Source of the DNA: Thalassobacterium sedimentorum
Lineage (GTDB): Bacteria; Verrucomicrobiota; Verrucomicrobiia; Opitutales; Coraliomargaritaceae
Direction of reading: 5' to 3'
DNA length: 64,000 bases
Assembly: GCF_031127905.1 (NCBI RefSeq)
Contig: NZ_JARXIC010000023.1
Location: 1-64,000, forward strand
Shown here in pieces: positions 8,939-17,776 of this stretch; within the stretch, counting starts at the first letter, position 1, and each line of letters starts with the position of its first letter. A program made the translations under genes and the position numbers. The notes under the pieces are model-generated. The model searched no databases and had not been told where the DNA came from. It worked only from the letters and a program-made list of their open reading frames with translations.

Positions 8939-9707
8939 AAAATCTTCACCCGTAGCGGGGTTGGCTCTGCCGCCCCGCCCCTCCGTAGGCTCAAGACACA
9001 GCAAATCAAGCCAGCTACGCACATGGCTCGTGTTAATGCTACTCCCCACCTTACTACACGCGCAAGAAGCTACCGAAGTTGTGGATAACGCTGAAGACAA
9101 CCTAAATCTTTGGACACTCATTCAACAAGGTGGCTGGGCAATGTATCCCTTGGGCGCCTGTTCGCTGGCCATGTTTTTCCTAATTTTCTACTCATGGAAG
9201 GAAACCAGCCGTAAGAAATTCTTTACCGTCGAACAAGTGCAGACCGCCTCCGCAGCCACCGCGAGCAAAGATTACACCCAGGGGCAAAACGCGCTAGCTG
9301 AGCCAAACACCTTACTCGGACGCGCGCTGGCCCCCGCCTTACCCAAGCTAGCCAGTAACCGCGAAAAAGCGGAAAATATTTTCATCGAGAATTTGGAAGC
9401 AGAAGAAAACACAGTCAGCCAATGGGTCACCTATCTAAATGTGGTCGCATCCGTAGCTCCCATGATTGGACTGCTTGGCACAGTCAGCGGTATGATCAGT
9501 GCCTTTCAGACTATTGGTCGCGGCGGCATGGGCCGCCCAGAACTACTCGCAGGCAACATCGGAGAGGCCCTAATCACCACTGCCACCGGACTGGTGATCG
9601 GCATTCCAGCGATGATCGCCTACTTCGTGCTCAAGAACCGACTCAATACTGCCATGATCGCGACTGCTCAAGCAGGTACGGAAGTGTTGGAGACCCACGA
9701 GAGCTAA
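8913..9707 (+). CDS. MotA/TolQ/ExbB proton-channel family protein
   Basis: A 264-residue inner-membrane protein of the TolQ/ExbB family, which uses the proton gradient to power outer-membrane processes. After a signal-like stretch ending at LLHAQE there are three membrane segments: GWAMYPLGACSLAMFFLIFY, then VASVAPMIGLLGTVSGMISAF, then TTATGLVIGIPAMIAYFVL. The GLLGTVSGMI and TTATGLVIGIPA signatures are diagnostic. No ExbD/TolR partner follows; the next gene is convergent. The N-terminal 35 residues are encoded partly by a palindromic GC-rich stretch (8950-8990), which may be an inserted repeat. It overlaps the preceding TPR gene by 26 bp. Confidence 0.92.
   Translation: MKTLQNRLKKSSPVAGLALPPRPSVGSRHSKSSQLRTWLVLMLLPTLLHAQEATEVVDNAEDNLNLWTLIQQGGWAMYPLGACSLAMFFLIFYSWKETSRKKFFTVEQVQTASAATASKDYTQGQNALAEPNTLLGRALAPALPKLASNREKAENIFIENLEAEENTVSQWVTYLNVVASVAPMIGLLGTVSGMISAFQTIGRGGMGRPELLAGNIGEALITTATGLVIGIPAMIAYFVLKNRLNTAMIATAQAGTEVLETHES
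8950..8990. repeat. REP-like palindrome inside the exbB-like gene
   Basis: Between two copies of CGTAG the sequence contains GCGGGG and, 12 bases later, CCCCGC, which could form a hairpin. It encodes the low-complexity part LALPPRPSVGS upstream of the signal-like segment. It resembles REP elements but has no second copy in this window. Confidence 0.3.
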
Positions 9708-9719
9708 GCCGCCATGGGT

Positions 9720-10031
9720 CTAAGCTGTCGCCCAATCCAAATATTTCTTACACACATGATCGGGATGAATCACAATCCATTCTGGAATTTCGTAAGGATG
9801 ATTGGCCTTAATGAAGGCTTCTATTGCCTCCGAGTTACGCAAAGAGAACTTCACCATCAGCCGAATCTCTGAATGATCCTGAAGCTCTCCCTGCCACTTA
9901 TAAACGGAGCGAACATTCGGGTCGATCTTAACACATGCAGCGAGCCCTCGCTCGACTAGTTCAATCGCGATACGATCCGCGACGTCTTGATTGTCACAAG
10001 TAGTTAACCCGATGCATAATTGATCACTCAT
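9720..10031 (-). CDS. cutA: Divalent-cation tolerance protein CutA
   Basis: A 103-residue protein of the CutA1 family, small trimeric PII-like proteins linked to divalent metal tolerance. It shows the early TTCDNQDVADRIAIELVERG helix, LAACVKIDPNVRSVYKWQG, and the C-terminal HPYEIPEWIVI signature with the conserved PYE(I/V)P. It follows the FAD-linked oxidase gene with a 3-bp gap on the same strand, so the two are probably co-transcribed. It is convergent with the exbB-like gene. No signal peptide is seen, so it is cytoplasmic. Confidence 0.95.
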   Translation of the reverse strand: MSDQLCIGLTTCDNQDVADRIAIELVERGLAACVKIDPNVRSVYKWQGELQDHSEIRLMVKFSLRNSEAIEAFIKANHPYEIPEWIVIHPDHVCKKYLDWATA

Positions 10032-10034
10032 GTA

Positions 10035-11507
10035 TTAACGATGATCCCATGGTAGGGTAACGTCAACCAGTTCATGATCCCAAACTTCGAAAGGATCAAA
10101 AATTTTACCAGGGTTAAGTATTCCTAATGGGTCGAGGGCCTGTTTAACCGACCGCATCACGGCGATTTCCGGTGCCGTATGCTGCATCGCCATGAAGGGC
10201 GACTTCGCGAGACCGATGCCATGCTCGCCGGTGATGACACCGCCGAGGTCGACGACCTTTTGCATCAGCTTTTCAATCCCAGCCTGAGCTTTCTCCGCAT
10301 CACTCTGACTGGCTCGATTATACATAATATGGACGTGCAAATTCCCATCGCCAGCATGACCGAAGGTGGGCGTAGCCAATCCAATCTCCTTTTTGAGTGC
10401 CAACGTATAACGAATGAGCTCTGCCTGCTTTTCAATGGGCACCACTACATCCTCATTCAGCTTGGTATCTGCAATGGAAAACATGGACTGAGAACAAGTG
10501 CGACGCACTTGCCAGAGCTTTTCAGCCTGCAACTCGCTACGCGCTTCTCGATATGCCGCAGCAACCTCAAGCATGTATTCTAGCAAGCGCTTACGTTGCT
10601 CCCGCACTTCCACTGAACAGCCATCTAATTCAATTAGCAGAATGGAACTACGCGGTTGTCCTTCGAATATCTTCTTACCGGTATAGCGCTCCGCACATCC
10701 AACCGATTGACGGTCGAGAAATTCAAGAATGGATGGGTTCACACCAGCCTGAAAAAGTCCCACCACAGCCTTGAGAGCCGCAGCCTCGCTCTTAAATGCA
10801 AACATACCTGTCCAGCGCTTTTCAGGCTTGGGAATCAATTTCAAATTAGCAGCAGTGATCACGCCCAGCGTGCCTTCGGAGCCGATCAACAAATCCCGTA
10901 AATTCAGCCCTGAGACATATTTTTTCAGCGGTAGCCCAAATTGAAATGGACTGCCATCAGCAAGAACCCCCTCGAGTCCAAGCACATAGTCACGTGTCAC
11001 CCCATATTTAACACAGCGCATGCCGCCTGCGTTACACGCGATATTACCACCTAGCGTGGAATACTTTTTAGAGGATGGATCTGGAGGAAAAAACAAGCCA
11101 AGCGCCTCAACCTGAGCCTGCAAATCAGCGGTCACGACTCCCGCACCGACAGTCGCAATCCGTGCCACCGGATTAATCTCAATGCGATTCAAAGCAGATA
11201 AATCGAGCACCCAACCACCATGGATCGGCACAGCCGATCCCGTAGCCGAGGTACCCGCCCCCCGACAGGTCAGTGGCACACCATATTTATTTGCAAGCTT
11301 CAGCACCACGGCAACCTCGTCAGCGGCCTGCACTTGAATCACTGCATGCGGTAAAACTGATAGACGAAGATTGTCCAGAGATGCATTGAAACGTGAATTG
11401 TCATCCTCAGCGACCCGATCTCCCAGGCGCTTACGCAAGGCCTTCATAGCCTTGGCTACGTTAATGGATTTAGGCTTGGCGCCTTTTTTGGATTTCTTAG
11501 TTTTCAT
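10035..11507 (-). CDS. FAD-linked oxidase (glycolate/D-lactate dehydrogenase, GlcD-like)
   Basis: A 490-residue FAD-binding oxidoreductase. A lysine-rich start leads into the FAD-binding PCMH domain with TCRGAGTSATGSAVP, GAGVVTADLQ, STLGGNIACNAGG and GSEGTLGVITA. The C-terminal oxidase domain carries TFGHAGDGNLHVHI and GEHGIGLAK, and the protein ends in LGILNPGKIFDP. These match GlcD and D-lactate dehydrogenase (cytochrome) subunits that oxidise 2-hydroxy acids. No GlcE/GlcF gene is adjacent, so it may act alone as a D-2-hydroxyacid dehydrogenase. The substrate is uncertain. cutA follows by 3 bp. Confidence 0.92.
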   Translation of the reverse strand: MKTKKSKKGAKPKSINVAKAMKALRKRLGDRVAEDDNSRFNASLDNLRLSVLPHAVIQVQAADEVAVVLKLANKYGVPLTCRGAGTSATGSAVPIHGGWVLDLSALNRIEINPVARIATVGAGVVTADLQAQVEALGLFFPPDPSSKKYSTLGGNIACNAGGMRCVKYGVTRDYVLGLEGVLADGSPFQFGLPLKKYVSGLNLRDLLIGSEGTLGVITAANLKLIPKPEKRWTGMFAFKSEAAALKAVVGLFQAGVNPSILEFLDRQSVGCAERYTGKKIFEGQPRSSILLIELDGCSVEVREQRKRLLEYMLEVAAAYREARSELQAEKLWQVRRTCSQSMFSIADTKLNEDVVVPIEKQAELIRYTLALKKEIGLATPTFGHAGDGNLHVHIMYNRASQSDAEKAQAGIEKLMQKVVDLGGVITGEHGIGLAKSPFMAMQHTAPEIAVMRSVKQALDPLGILNPGKIFDPFEVWDHELVDVTLPWDHR

Positions 11508-11563
11508 GGGTAAACTGACACAGCTGAGTGACCACGGTTAGACGCGATTTCGCCCGACTCGAA

Positions 11564-12712
11564 CTAGGAGCGAACAGCTAACTTGCGTATATTTAACTCA
11601 ACGGTAAAACAAGCCCCAGTACCACCGGCACGATTGAACGCGTAGATGCGCCCCTGATGCGAATCTACAATCTTCTTACAAATCGAAAGGCCTAATCCAG
11701 TGCTGGTCTCATTCCCGGTAGGCTGAACCGATGTCTTACCAAAATCTGTGAAAAGCTTGTACATTTCCCCATCAGGAATGCCTGGCCCCTCATCTTCGAC
11801 TGTCATCTTTAATAAGTCACCATGGCACTTGAGCAGCACAACTACAGAGGTATTCGCAGGAGAATACTTCACCGCATTACTCAGCACATTATCAACCAAA
11901 CGACGGAACTGCATCTTATCAAGCATCAGCAATTCGGGAATTTCCCCTTCATCTTCAAGCACCAAGTTGATCGATTTCTTACTCGCGGTGAATTGATAAA
12001 TATTCAGCGAAGAGGAAACGATCTCAAAAATACTACATGGTTCACGATCAGTGCGCTCTTCCCCACTCTCGATCACTGACAGATCCAATAACTCGTCGAC
12101 CAGATGTAACATCGAATCAGAGGTCGACTGAATGGTATTGGCAATTTCACGCTGCGCCGGCGTCAACGGCCCCGCTTCTTCCAAAAACTCAGACAGGCCA
12201 CGAATCGAAGCGATTGGATTACGTAAATCATGCGAGGCAATCCCGATGATTCGATTTTTCGCGAGATTGGCCTTCTTCAAACCATCGATGAATTCACGCT
12301 GATACTTCATCAAAACGCGCATTTTTAAATGATTTCGAATACGTGCCAACGCCTCATGCCGATTGATCGGCTTGGTAATATAATCACTACCTCCAGCATC
12401 CAAGCCTTCCACGATTGAGCCAGTGTCCGAACGCCCGGTCACAAATATAATCGGCACCTCATCCATCCCCTCGCTACTTTTGATTTTGCGACAGGTGATA
12501 AAACCATCAATGCCCCCCATCACCACATCCAACAATATCAGATCCGGACTATGTGCCTGAATTTGCTCAAGTGCCGCCTCACCGGAACCTGCTTCGTCGA
12601 CGACAAATCCACTACGCTCGAGCACTCGACGAAGAAGTTTGCGGATAATCTCATCGTCATCGACGACAAGGATCCTAGATTGATCGATATTAATAGAAAC
12701 TGGTTGATTCAC
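11564..12712 (-). CDS. Receiver-histidine kinase hybrid (REC-HisKA-HATPase)
   Basis: A 382-residue soluble signalling protein. The receiver domain (residues about 13-130) has VVDDDE, the phospho-acceptor D62 in LILLDVV, the switch VTGR, and K114 in ITKPI. A short linker leads to a HisKA dimerisation helix with H161 in IASHDLRNPIASI, then a HATPase domain with LSNAVKYSP, VEDEGPGIPDGE and TGLGLSICKKIVDSHQG. There is no transmembrane segment, so input probably arrives through phosphotransfer to the receiver. It is transcribed alone, divergent from ychF, and no partner regulator is adjacent. Confidence 0.93.
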   Translation of the reverse strand: MNQPVSINIDQSRILVVDDDEIIRKLLRRVLERSGFVVDEAGSGEAALEQIQAHSPDLILLDVVMGGIDGFITCRKIKSSEGMDEVPIIFVTGRSDTGSIVEGLDAGGSDYITKPINRHEALARIRNHLKMRVLMKYQREFIDGLKKANLAKNRIIGIASHDLRNPIASIRGLSEFLEEAGPLTPAQREIANTIQSTSDSMLHLVDELLDLSVIESGEERTDREPCSIFEIVSSSLNIYQFTASKKSINLVLEDEGEIPELLMLDKMQFRRLVDNVLSNAVKYSPANTSVVVLLKCHGDLLKMTVEDEGPGIPDGEMYKLFTDFGKTSVQPTGNETSTGLGLSICKKIVDSHQGRIYAFNRAGGTGACFTVELNIRKLAVRS

Positions 12713-12859
12713 AGTAGAATTTTAAAAAATTATTGAACGGCCAATCTCATTTAAAGCGCCCTCCTGAACTAAAGTCAATCAACTGGTCTATTTGCACCAG
12801 ATTCGTACGCTGGCATTTTTCGTTGCACTGTTGACCAGAGACGGCATCTTTGCCCGGCT

Positions 12860-13963
12860 ATGCTTCAAGCTGGTATTGTAGGTCTCCCCAATGTGGGCAA
12901 AAGTACACTGTTCAACGCTCTTACGCGCACGCGCAAGGCGGAGTCGGCAAACTATCCGTTTTGCACGATCGATCCCAATGTGGGCGTCGTGCAAGTGCCG
13001 GATGCACGCTTGGAGCCACTGCGTGAGCTTTCCAAGACAAATAAGGTCATCCCTGCCGCCATCGAGTTTGTCGACATCGCTGGCTTAGTCGAAGGAGCCA
13101 GTAAAGGCGAAGGCCTCGGCAACAAATTCCTCGCGAATATTCGCGAAGTCGATGCCATCGTACATGTGGTGCGCTGCTTCGATGATGACGACATTATCCA
13201 TAATATGGGCTCTATCGATCCCATTCGCGATATCGAAGTCATTAATACCGAGCTAATTCTCTCCGACATCACTTCTTTAGAAAACCAAAAAGAAAAACTG
13301 GTAAAAAAAGCCCGTAGTGGCGACAAGGAAGCAGGGGAAAACCTGGGGCTGATCGAGCGTTTATTGCCACACCTCAATGAAACCAAACCGGCGATCACCT
13401 TAAGCATGTCCGACGACGAACTCATCGTGCTCAAACGTCTGTGCCTGCTCTCTGCCAAGCGCGTGCTTTACGCATGTAATGTAGCTGAGGGCGATCTGGC
13501 CGATACTTCTGGCAACCAATACGTCGCTCAAGTAGAAAAATTTGCCCGCGAACACCACGGAGCCGGCACTTGTATCATCTCAGCAGCGGTGGAAGCCGAG
13601 CTCATCGACTTCGACGGCGAAGAAGCAGCGGAATATCTAGAATCTCTGGGCGTCAAAGATTCAGGCGTTTCCCTACTCATACGAGCGACTTACGATCTTC
13701 TAGGCTTAGCCTCCTACTTCACGGCTGGCGTGCAAGAAGTGCGCGCATGGACTTTTAATAAGGGCATGAAGGCCCCAGAGTGCGCGGGAGTCATCCACAG
13801 CGACTTTGAACATGGATTCATTAAGGCAGAAGTGGTTGCTTACGAAGATCTCATAGCAGCAGGCAGTGTAGCCAGAGCGCGCGACGCAGGCAAATACCGG
13901 CTCGAAGGTAAAGAATACGAGTTCAAAGATGGCGATGTCGCACTTTTCCGCTTCAATAACTAA
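12860..13963 (+). CDS. ychF: Redox-regulated ATPase/GTPase YchF (Obg family)
   Basis: A 367-residue P-loop NTPase that binds ATP and ribosomes. The start codon is followed at once by the strand and loop GIVGLPNVGKST, as usual for the family. Also visible are FVDIAGLVEGASKGEGLGNKFL (switch/G3), the family-typical NVAE in place of NKxD, and the C-terminal TGS-like domain with RAWTFNKGMKAPECAGVIHSDFE and FIKAEVVAYEDL, ending in DVALFRFNN. The length is standard. It is divergent from the kinase gene and followed by a perfect hairpin at its stop codon. Confidence 0.98.
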   Translation: MLQAGIVGLPNVGKSTLFNALTRTRKAESANYPFCTIDPNVGVVQVPDARLEPLRELSKTNKVIPAAIEFVDIAGLVEGASKGEGLGNKFLANIREVDAIVHVVRCFDDDDIIHNMGSIDPIRDIEVINTELILSDITSLENQKEKLVKKARSGDKEAGENLGLIERLLPHLNETKPAITLSMSDDELIVLKRLCLLSAKRVLYACNVAEGDLADTSGNQYVAQVEKFAREHHGAGTCIISAAVEAELIDFDGEEAAEYLESLGVKDSGVSLLIRATYDLLGLASYFTAGVQEVRAWTFNKGMKAPECAGVIHSDFEHGFIKAEVVAYEDLIAAGSVARARDAGKYRLEGKEYEFKDGDVALFRFNN

Positions 13964-13978
13964 TAGCAACTATTAGTT
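13958..13978 (+). terminator. Hairpin at the ychF stop codon
   Basis: A perfect 9-bp inverted repeat (AACTAATAG / CTATTAGTT) with a 3-base loop spans the TAA stop of ychF and is followed by an A-rich tract. There is no T-run on the plus strand, so it is a weak terminator candidate or a 3'-end stabilising hairpin. Confidence 0.4.
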
Positions 13979-14036
13979 GAAAAAATAAAGACTCTGAATC
14001 GGTTGACCTATCCTCACAGTCAAGCCTCCTCACACC

Positions 14037-14669
14037 ATGCAATTGATCACGACCCGTATTTTCACCGCCACCGCACTAGTAATAGCCCTCTCTGGATGCG
14101 GGCGCGATGAACCTACCAGCTATCTAATACCCAAGGAAGAACGCAGTGTGGCCATGCCTGGCGCAACCCCAGCTCCTGCCAGCCAGGCGCCCTCCGCCAG
14201 CGCTGGCAACATGCAAGTGCTCCCGGGTATGCAACAAGCTGCCGACGCAGCAGGCGAAATCAGCTATACGGTCCCCGAGGGTTGGGAGGAACTCGCCCCC
14301 AGTGGCATTCGCAAGGCTAACCTCAAAGTCACCGATGCCAACGGCAGCGCCGAACTAACCGTGCTAGTCTTTCCAGGTGATGTCGGTGGACGCCTCGCAA
14401 ACATCAATCGCTGGCGCGGACAAATCGGGCTCCCAGCCGCCGGCCCCGACGAACTACCTGATTTCACGGAAGGCTACACAATTTCTCAGCACCGTGGACT
14501 CTATGTGCGCATGCAAGGCGAGACACAGAGCATCCTCGGTGGATTACTCCCCTTTCATGGCTACACTTGGTTTTTTAAGTTCCTAGGCGATAATGACACT
14601 GTCATGGCAAATGAAGCCCAGATGAAGACCTTCCTCGATTCCGTGCAATTACAAGACACGCACCACTAA
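14037..14669 (+). CDS. Lipoprotein upstream of ResB/CcsA
   Basis: A 210-residue lipoprotein. The N-terminus ends in the lipobox LSGC, giving acylation at about C21. A low-complexity Ala/Pro/Ser stretch follows, then a beta-rich domain with YTVPEGWEE, ELTVLVFPGDVGGRLANINRWRGQIGLP and FKFLGDNDTV. The domain looks like the stress-inducible or PsbP-type lipoprotein folds but is not recognised with certainty. It lies 3 bp before resB, so it is co-transcribed with the cytochrome c assembly genes and may act with them in the periplasm (inference). Confidence 0.8.
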   Translation: MQLITTRIFTATALVIALSGCGRDEPTSYLIPKEERSVAMPGATPAPASQAPSASAGNMQVLPGMQQAADAAGEISYTVPEGWEELAPSGIRKANLKVTDANGSAELTVLVFPGDVGGRLANINRWRGQIGLPAAGPDELPDFTEGYTISQHRGLYVRMQGETQSILGGLLPFHGYTWFFKFLGDNDTVMANEAQMKTFLDSVQLQDTHH

Positions 14670-14672
14670 TCA

Positions 14673-15854
14673 ATGAAGCCGCTCTTCAAATTCTTCAGCT
14701 CGCTCAAACTGACAGTTGTCCTGCTTACTTTTTCGATGATGCTGATCTTTTTCGGCACACTCGATCAAGTCCAATACGGCATTTGGCATACTCAAAAGCT
14801 CTACTTCGAAAGTTTCATCGCTGTCTGGGCCTATCCGGAACAGGCTCCTGCTTATAACCAACTATTCTGGCTACGCATTCCTATGCCCGGCGGCTATCTA
14901 ATTGGGGGGCTACTTTTCATCAATTTATTGGCGGCTCATTTCACTCGTTTTAAAATGACGTGGAAGAAAAGTGGCATTTTCCTAGTTCACTTCGGGCTAG
15001 TACTGCTACTCGTAAGCGAACTGATGACCGACCTCTTATCAAAAGAAAGTCAAATGCCGGTGGACGAAGGAGGGCGCAGCAATTACTCACAAAGCCACCG
15101 CGCCAACGAACTGGTATTGATCGATCGCAGCCATCCCGATTACGACAGCGTACACGCGATCCCCGCCACACAACTCAAGGCAGGGAAAGAAATCGAGGTA
15201 CCCAATACACCACTAAGCATCCGTGTCGTTAAATACTACCCGAATGCCGAGATCGGACGCGCGAACAATAATGCGACGGCCCCACAATCTCCAGCCGACC
15301 GAGGCGCGGCAGTTAAAATGGGCATTTTTGTGACCCCCCAGCCTGTCAGCTATGCCGATGATGCGATCAATACAGCGACCGCTTACGTCGAAGTCCTCAG
15401 CCCTGAAGGTTCACTGGGAACTTGGCTAGTGTCCAATGTAATCGACGAGCGCTTCCCACCACAAACGGTCCAGGCAGGCGATCAGTCTTGGGAGATCGCC
15501 CTGCGCTTCCAACGACAATACTATCCATTCGAAGTCGAGCTCATTGACTTCTCACATGACAAGTATCCAGGAACCGAAATCCCTTACAACTACTCCAGCG
15601 AGGTCATGGTACACCACCAAGATAGCACCAAAAACCAAAAGGCTCTGATCTACATGAATCATCCACTGCGCTACGAAGGACTGACCTTCTATCAAGCCTC
15701 TTTCGCCAATCAAGACCGTACATCGATCTTTCAAGTTGTGCGTAACCCTGGCTGGCTACTCCCCTACGTTAGTGTCTTACTTATGGGCCTCGGCATGTGC
15801 GTTCAATTCGGAATGCACTTTTTCAAGTTTCTCGGCAAACGCAGACAAGTCTGA
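14673..15854 (+). CDS. ResB-like cytochrome c biogenesis protein
   Basis: A 393-residue membrane protein of the ResB (Ccs1) family, which with CcsA forms the system II haem delivery and attachment machine. The opening FFSSLKLTVVLLTFSMMLIFFGTLDQVQYGIW is diagnostic. Further helices follow near residues 70-90 and 100-115 (GIFLVHFGLVLLLVSELM), then a long periplasmic beta domain with MNHPLRYEGLTFYQASF, and a last helix near residues 355-375. It sits 3 bp after the lipoprotein gene and 17 bp before ccsA. Reduced apocytochrome handling in the periplasm is the expected role. Confidence 0.93.
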   Translation: MKPLFKFFSSLKLTVVLLTFSMMLIFFGTLDQVQYGIWHTQKLYFESFIAVWAYPEQAPAYNQLFWLRIPMPGGYLIGGLLFINLLAAHFTRFKMTWKKSGIFLVHFGLVLLLVSELMTDLLSKESQMPVDEGGRSNYSQSHRANELVLIDRSHPDYDSVHAIPATQLKAGKEIEVPNTPLSIRVVKYYPNAEIGRANNNATAPQSPADRGAAVKMGIFVTPQPVSYADDAINTATAYVEVLSPEGSLGTWLVSNVIDERFPPQTVQAGDQSWEIALRFQRQYYPFEVELIDFSHDKYPGTEIPYNYSSEVMVHHQDSTKNQKALIYMNHPLRYEGLTFYQASFANQDRTSIFQVVRNPGWLLPYVSVLLMGLGMCVQFGMHFFKFLGKRRQV

Positions 15855-15871
15855 CTCGAACCACATCTATA

Positions 15872-17776
15872 GTGAAAAAGCTCACCTATATCATCATCTT
15901 CGGCGTTACGGCTTTAATCGTATTAGGAAGCCTACGTTCCTTTAAATCTGATTCTATATTCGACATAGAAAGCTTCGCCGAGCTACCAGTGCAAGTCGGA
16001 GGACGAATCAAACCACTTGATTCGGTAGCCCGTAACACCTTGCTACTACTTTCAGGGCGCCAAAAAGTAATCACTGCAGATGGTGAAACACTCAGCCCAA
16101 TTGAATGGTTTATGGACCTGACCATGCGTCCTGAGATCGCTGACAACTATCCAATTTTCAAAATCGAGTTTCCAGACGATCTCGGACTCGCCGGACTCGC
16201 CAAACCGGGAGAGCGCTACTACTCCTTCAACGACTTACTCCCTTTTTCAGAGGAATTGCGTCGCTTACACAGCGAAATCAACCCTGAACCCAAAAAACGC
16301 AGTCCTTACGAAAATCAGATCGCAGACATCAACGAAGGCCTCATGCGTTACCATCGCGTAATGCACTCGCTACATCCCATCGGTAGCGCTGAACGCTTGG
16401 ACAACCTAGACGAAGAGTATCAAAGCTACACTTTAATGATTGCTCCCGGCATGGCCGAATTACGCAAACAACAGGCCGGTGAACCCTACGACGCTGCACG
16501 CTTGAATACATTTATCACCTTTGCCGATGACTACCTAAAGCTGTCTCAAACCGCAATGCTTCGAGTGGTACCGCCCCCCGCTCCAATTGATCCGATGGAA
16601 GACTGGAAAAACATCGGGCTTGAATTGCTCGATGTAATGAAGGGCGATCCGCTCAGTCCCTACGTGACCAGCTATGCAAGCCTAACCATGAGCTACCGCG
16701 CGAACGATGCAGCTGCTTTTAACCAAGAAGCATCTGAACTACGCGAACGCTTCAAAGCTGACTTCCCGGATGCCATCGGACGCGTGCATTTTGAGCGTAT
16801 GTTCAACGCCTTCCAGCCCTTTTACATCTCCATGCAACTCTATGTATGGGTCTTTCTGATCGTTTGCATCTCTTGGCTACGCTGGTCGCAGCCACTGGGC
16901 ACAGCTGCGTTTTGGGTCATCGTTGTCGCTTTTGCCATTCACACCTTTGGCCTACTCTCCCGGATGTATATCCAGGAACGCTATGGGGTATTTGTGACCA
17001 ACCTCTACTCCTCTGCCGTCTTTGTCGGCTGGGGCGCGGTGCTATTAGGCGCATTGATTGAAAAATTTTACAAAAATGGCATCGGCGCTGCCATGGCTTC
17101 GCTAGTCGGCTTTTGCACACTCATTGTAGCACACCATCTCTCAATGAGCGGAGACACGCTCGAAATGATGCGAGCAGTATTGGATTCCAACTTCTGGCTC
17201 GCAACACATGTGACTGTCATCACCTTTGGCTATTCTGCAATGTTTCTCGCCGGAGCACTCGCCCTAATGTTTGTCATCTTCGGCGTCTTCAGCCGGAAAT
17301 TCAACAAGGATACGGCTCGCTCACTCAGCGCAATGGTCTATGGCATTACCTGCTTCGCCACGCTCTTTAGTCTCGTCGGCACCATTCTAGGCGGTATCTG
17401 GGCCGACCAAAGCTGGGGACGCTTCTGGGGCTGGGATCCTAAAGAAAATGGCGCCCTCATGATCGTCGTCATGGGCGCAATCTTCCTGCACGCGCGCTGG
17501 GGCGGCATCTGTCGCGAGCGCGGTCTCATGTCACTCGCCATTTGTGGTAATATCATCACGGCTTGGTCCTGGTTCGGCACTAACTTACTTGGAGTCGGCT
17601 TACATTCCTACGGTTTTACGGATAGCGGATTCTATTGGTTGCTCATATTCTGGACTAGCCAATGCATCTTCATCGCCACCGCATTGCTGCCCTGGCGCTT
17701 CTGGCGCAGTGAATTCGGCCAAGCCAACTATCGTAAACAGCGTAAAGATATTCTCACTGCGGCCGAAGGCGCTTAA
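15872..17776 (+). CDS. ccsA: CcsA-type cytochrome c assembly protein with long N-terminal domain
   Basis: The GTG at 15872 is favoured because it directly precedes the first helix (TYIIIFGVTALIVLGSL) and lies after the resB stop; an upstream frame opening at 15797 would overlap resB by 58 bp. The protein has about 634 residues. A periplasmic N-terminal half (VQVGGRIKPLDSVARNTLLLL) is followed by about eight helices with the haem-handling WWD-type motif SWGRFWGWDPKENGAL and conserved histidines (AHHLSMSGDTLEM, LATHVTVITFGY, LHSYGFTDSG). Its 3' end overlaps the convergent MOSC gene by 4 bp. It would export and attach haem with ResB. Confidence 0.94.
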   Translation: MKKLTYIIIFGVTALIVLGSLRSFKSDSIFDIESFAELPVQVGGRIKPLDSVARNTLLLLSGRQKVITADGETLSPIEWFMDLTMRPEIADNYPIFKIEFPDDLGLAGLAKPGERYYSFNDLLPFSEELRRLHSEINPEPKKRSPYENQIADINEGLMRYHRVMHSLHPIGSAERLDNLDEEYQSYTLMIAPGMAELRKQQAGEPYDAARLNTFITFADDYLKLSQTAMLRVVPPPAPIDPMEDWKNIGLELLDVMKGDPLSPYVTSYASLTMSYRANDAAAFNQEASELRERFKADFPDAIGRVHFERMFNAFQPFYISMQLYVWVFLIVCISWLRWSQPLGTAAFWVIVVAFAIHTFGLLSRMYIQERYGVFVTNLYSSAVFVGWGAVLLGALIEKFYKNGIGAAMASLVGFCTLIVAHHLSMSGDTLEMMRAVLDSNFWLATHVTVITFGYSAMFLAGALALMFVIFGVFSRKFNKDTARSLSAMVYGITCFATLFSLVGTILGGIWADQSWGRFWGWDPKENGALMIVVMGAIFLHARWGGICRERGLMSLAICGNIITAWSWFGTNLLGVGLHSYGFTDSGFYWLLIFWTSQCIFIATALLPWRFWRSEFGQANYRKQRKDILTAAEGA

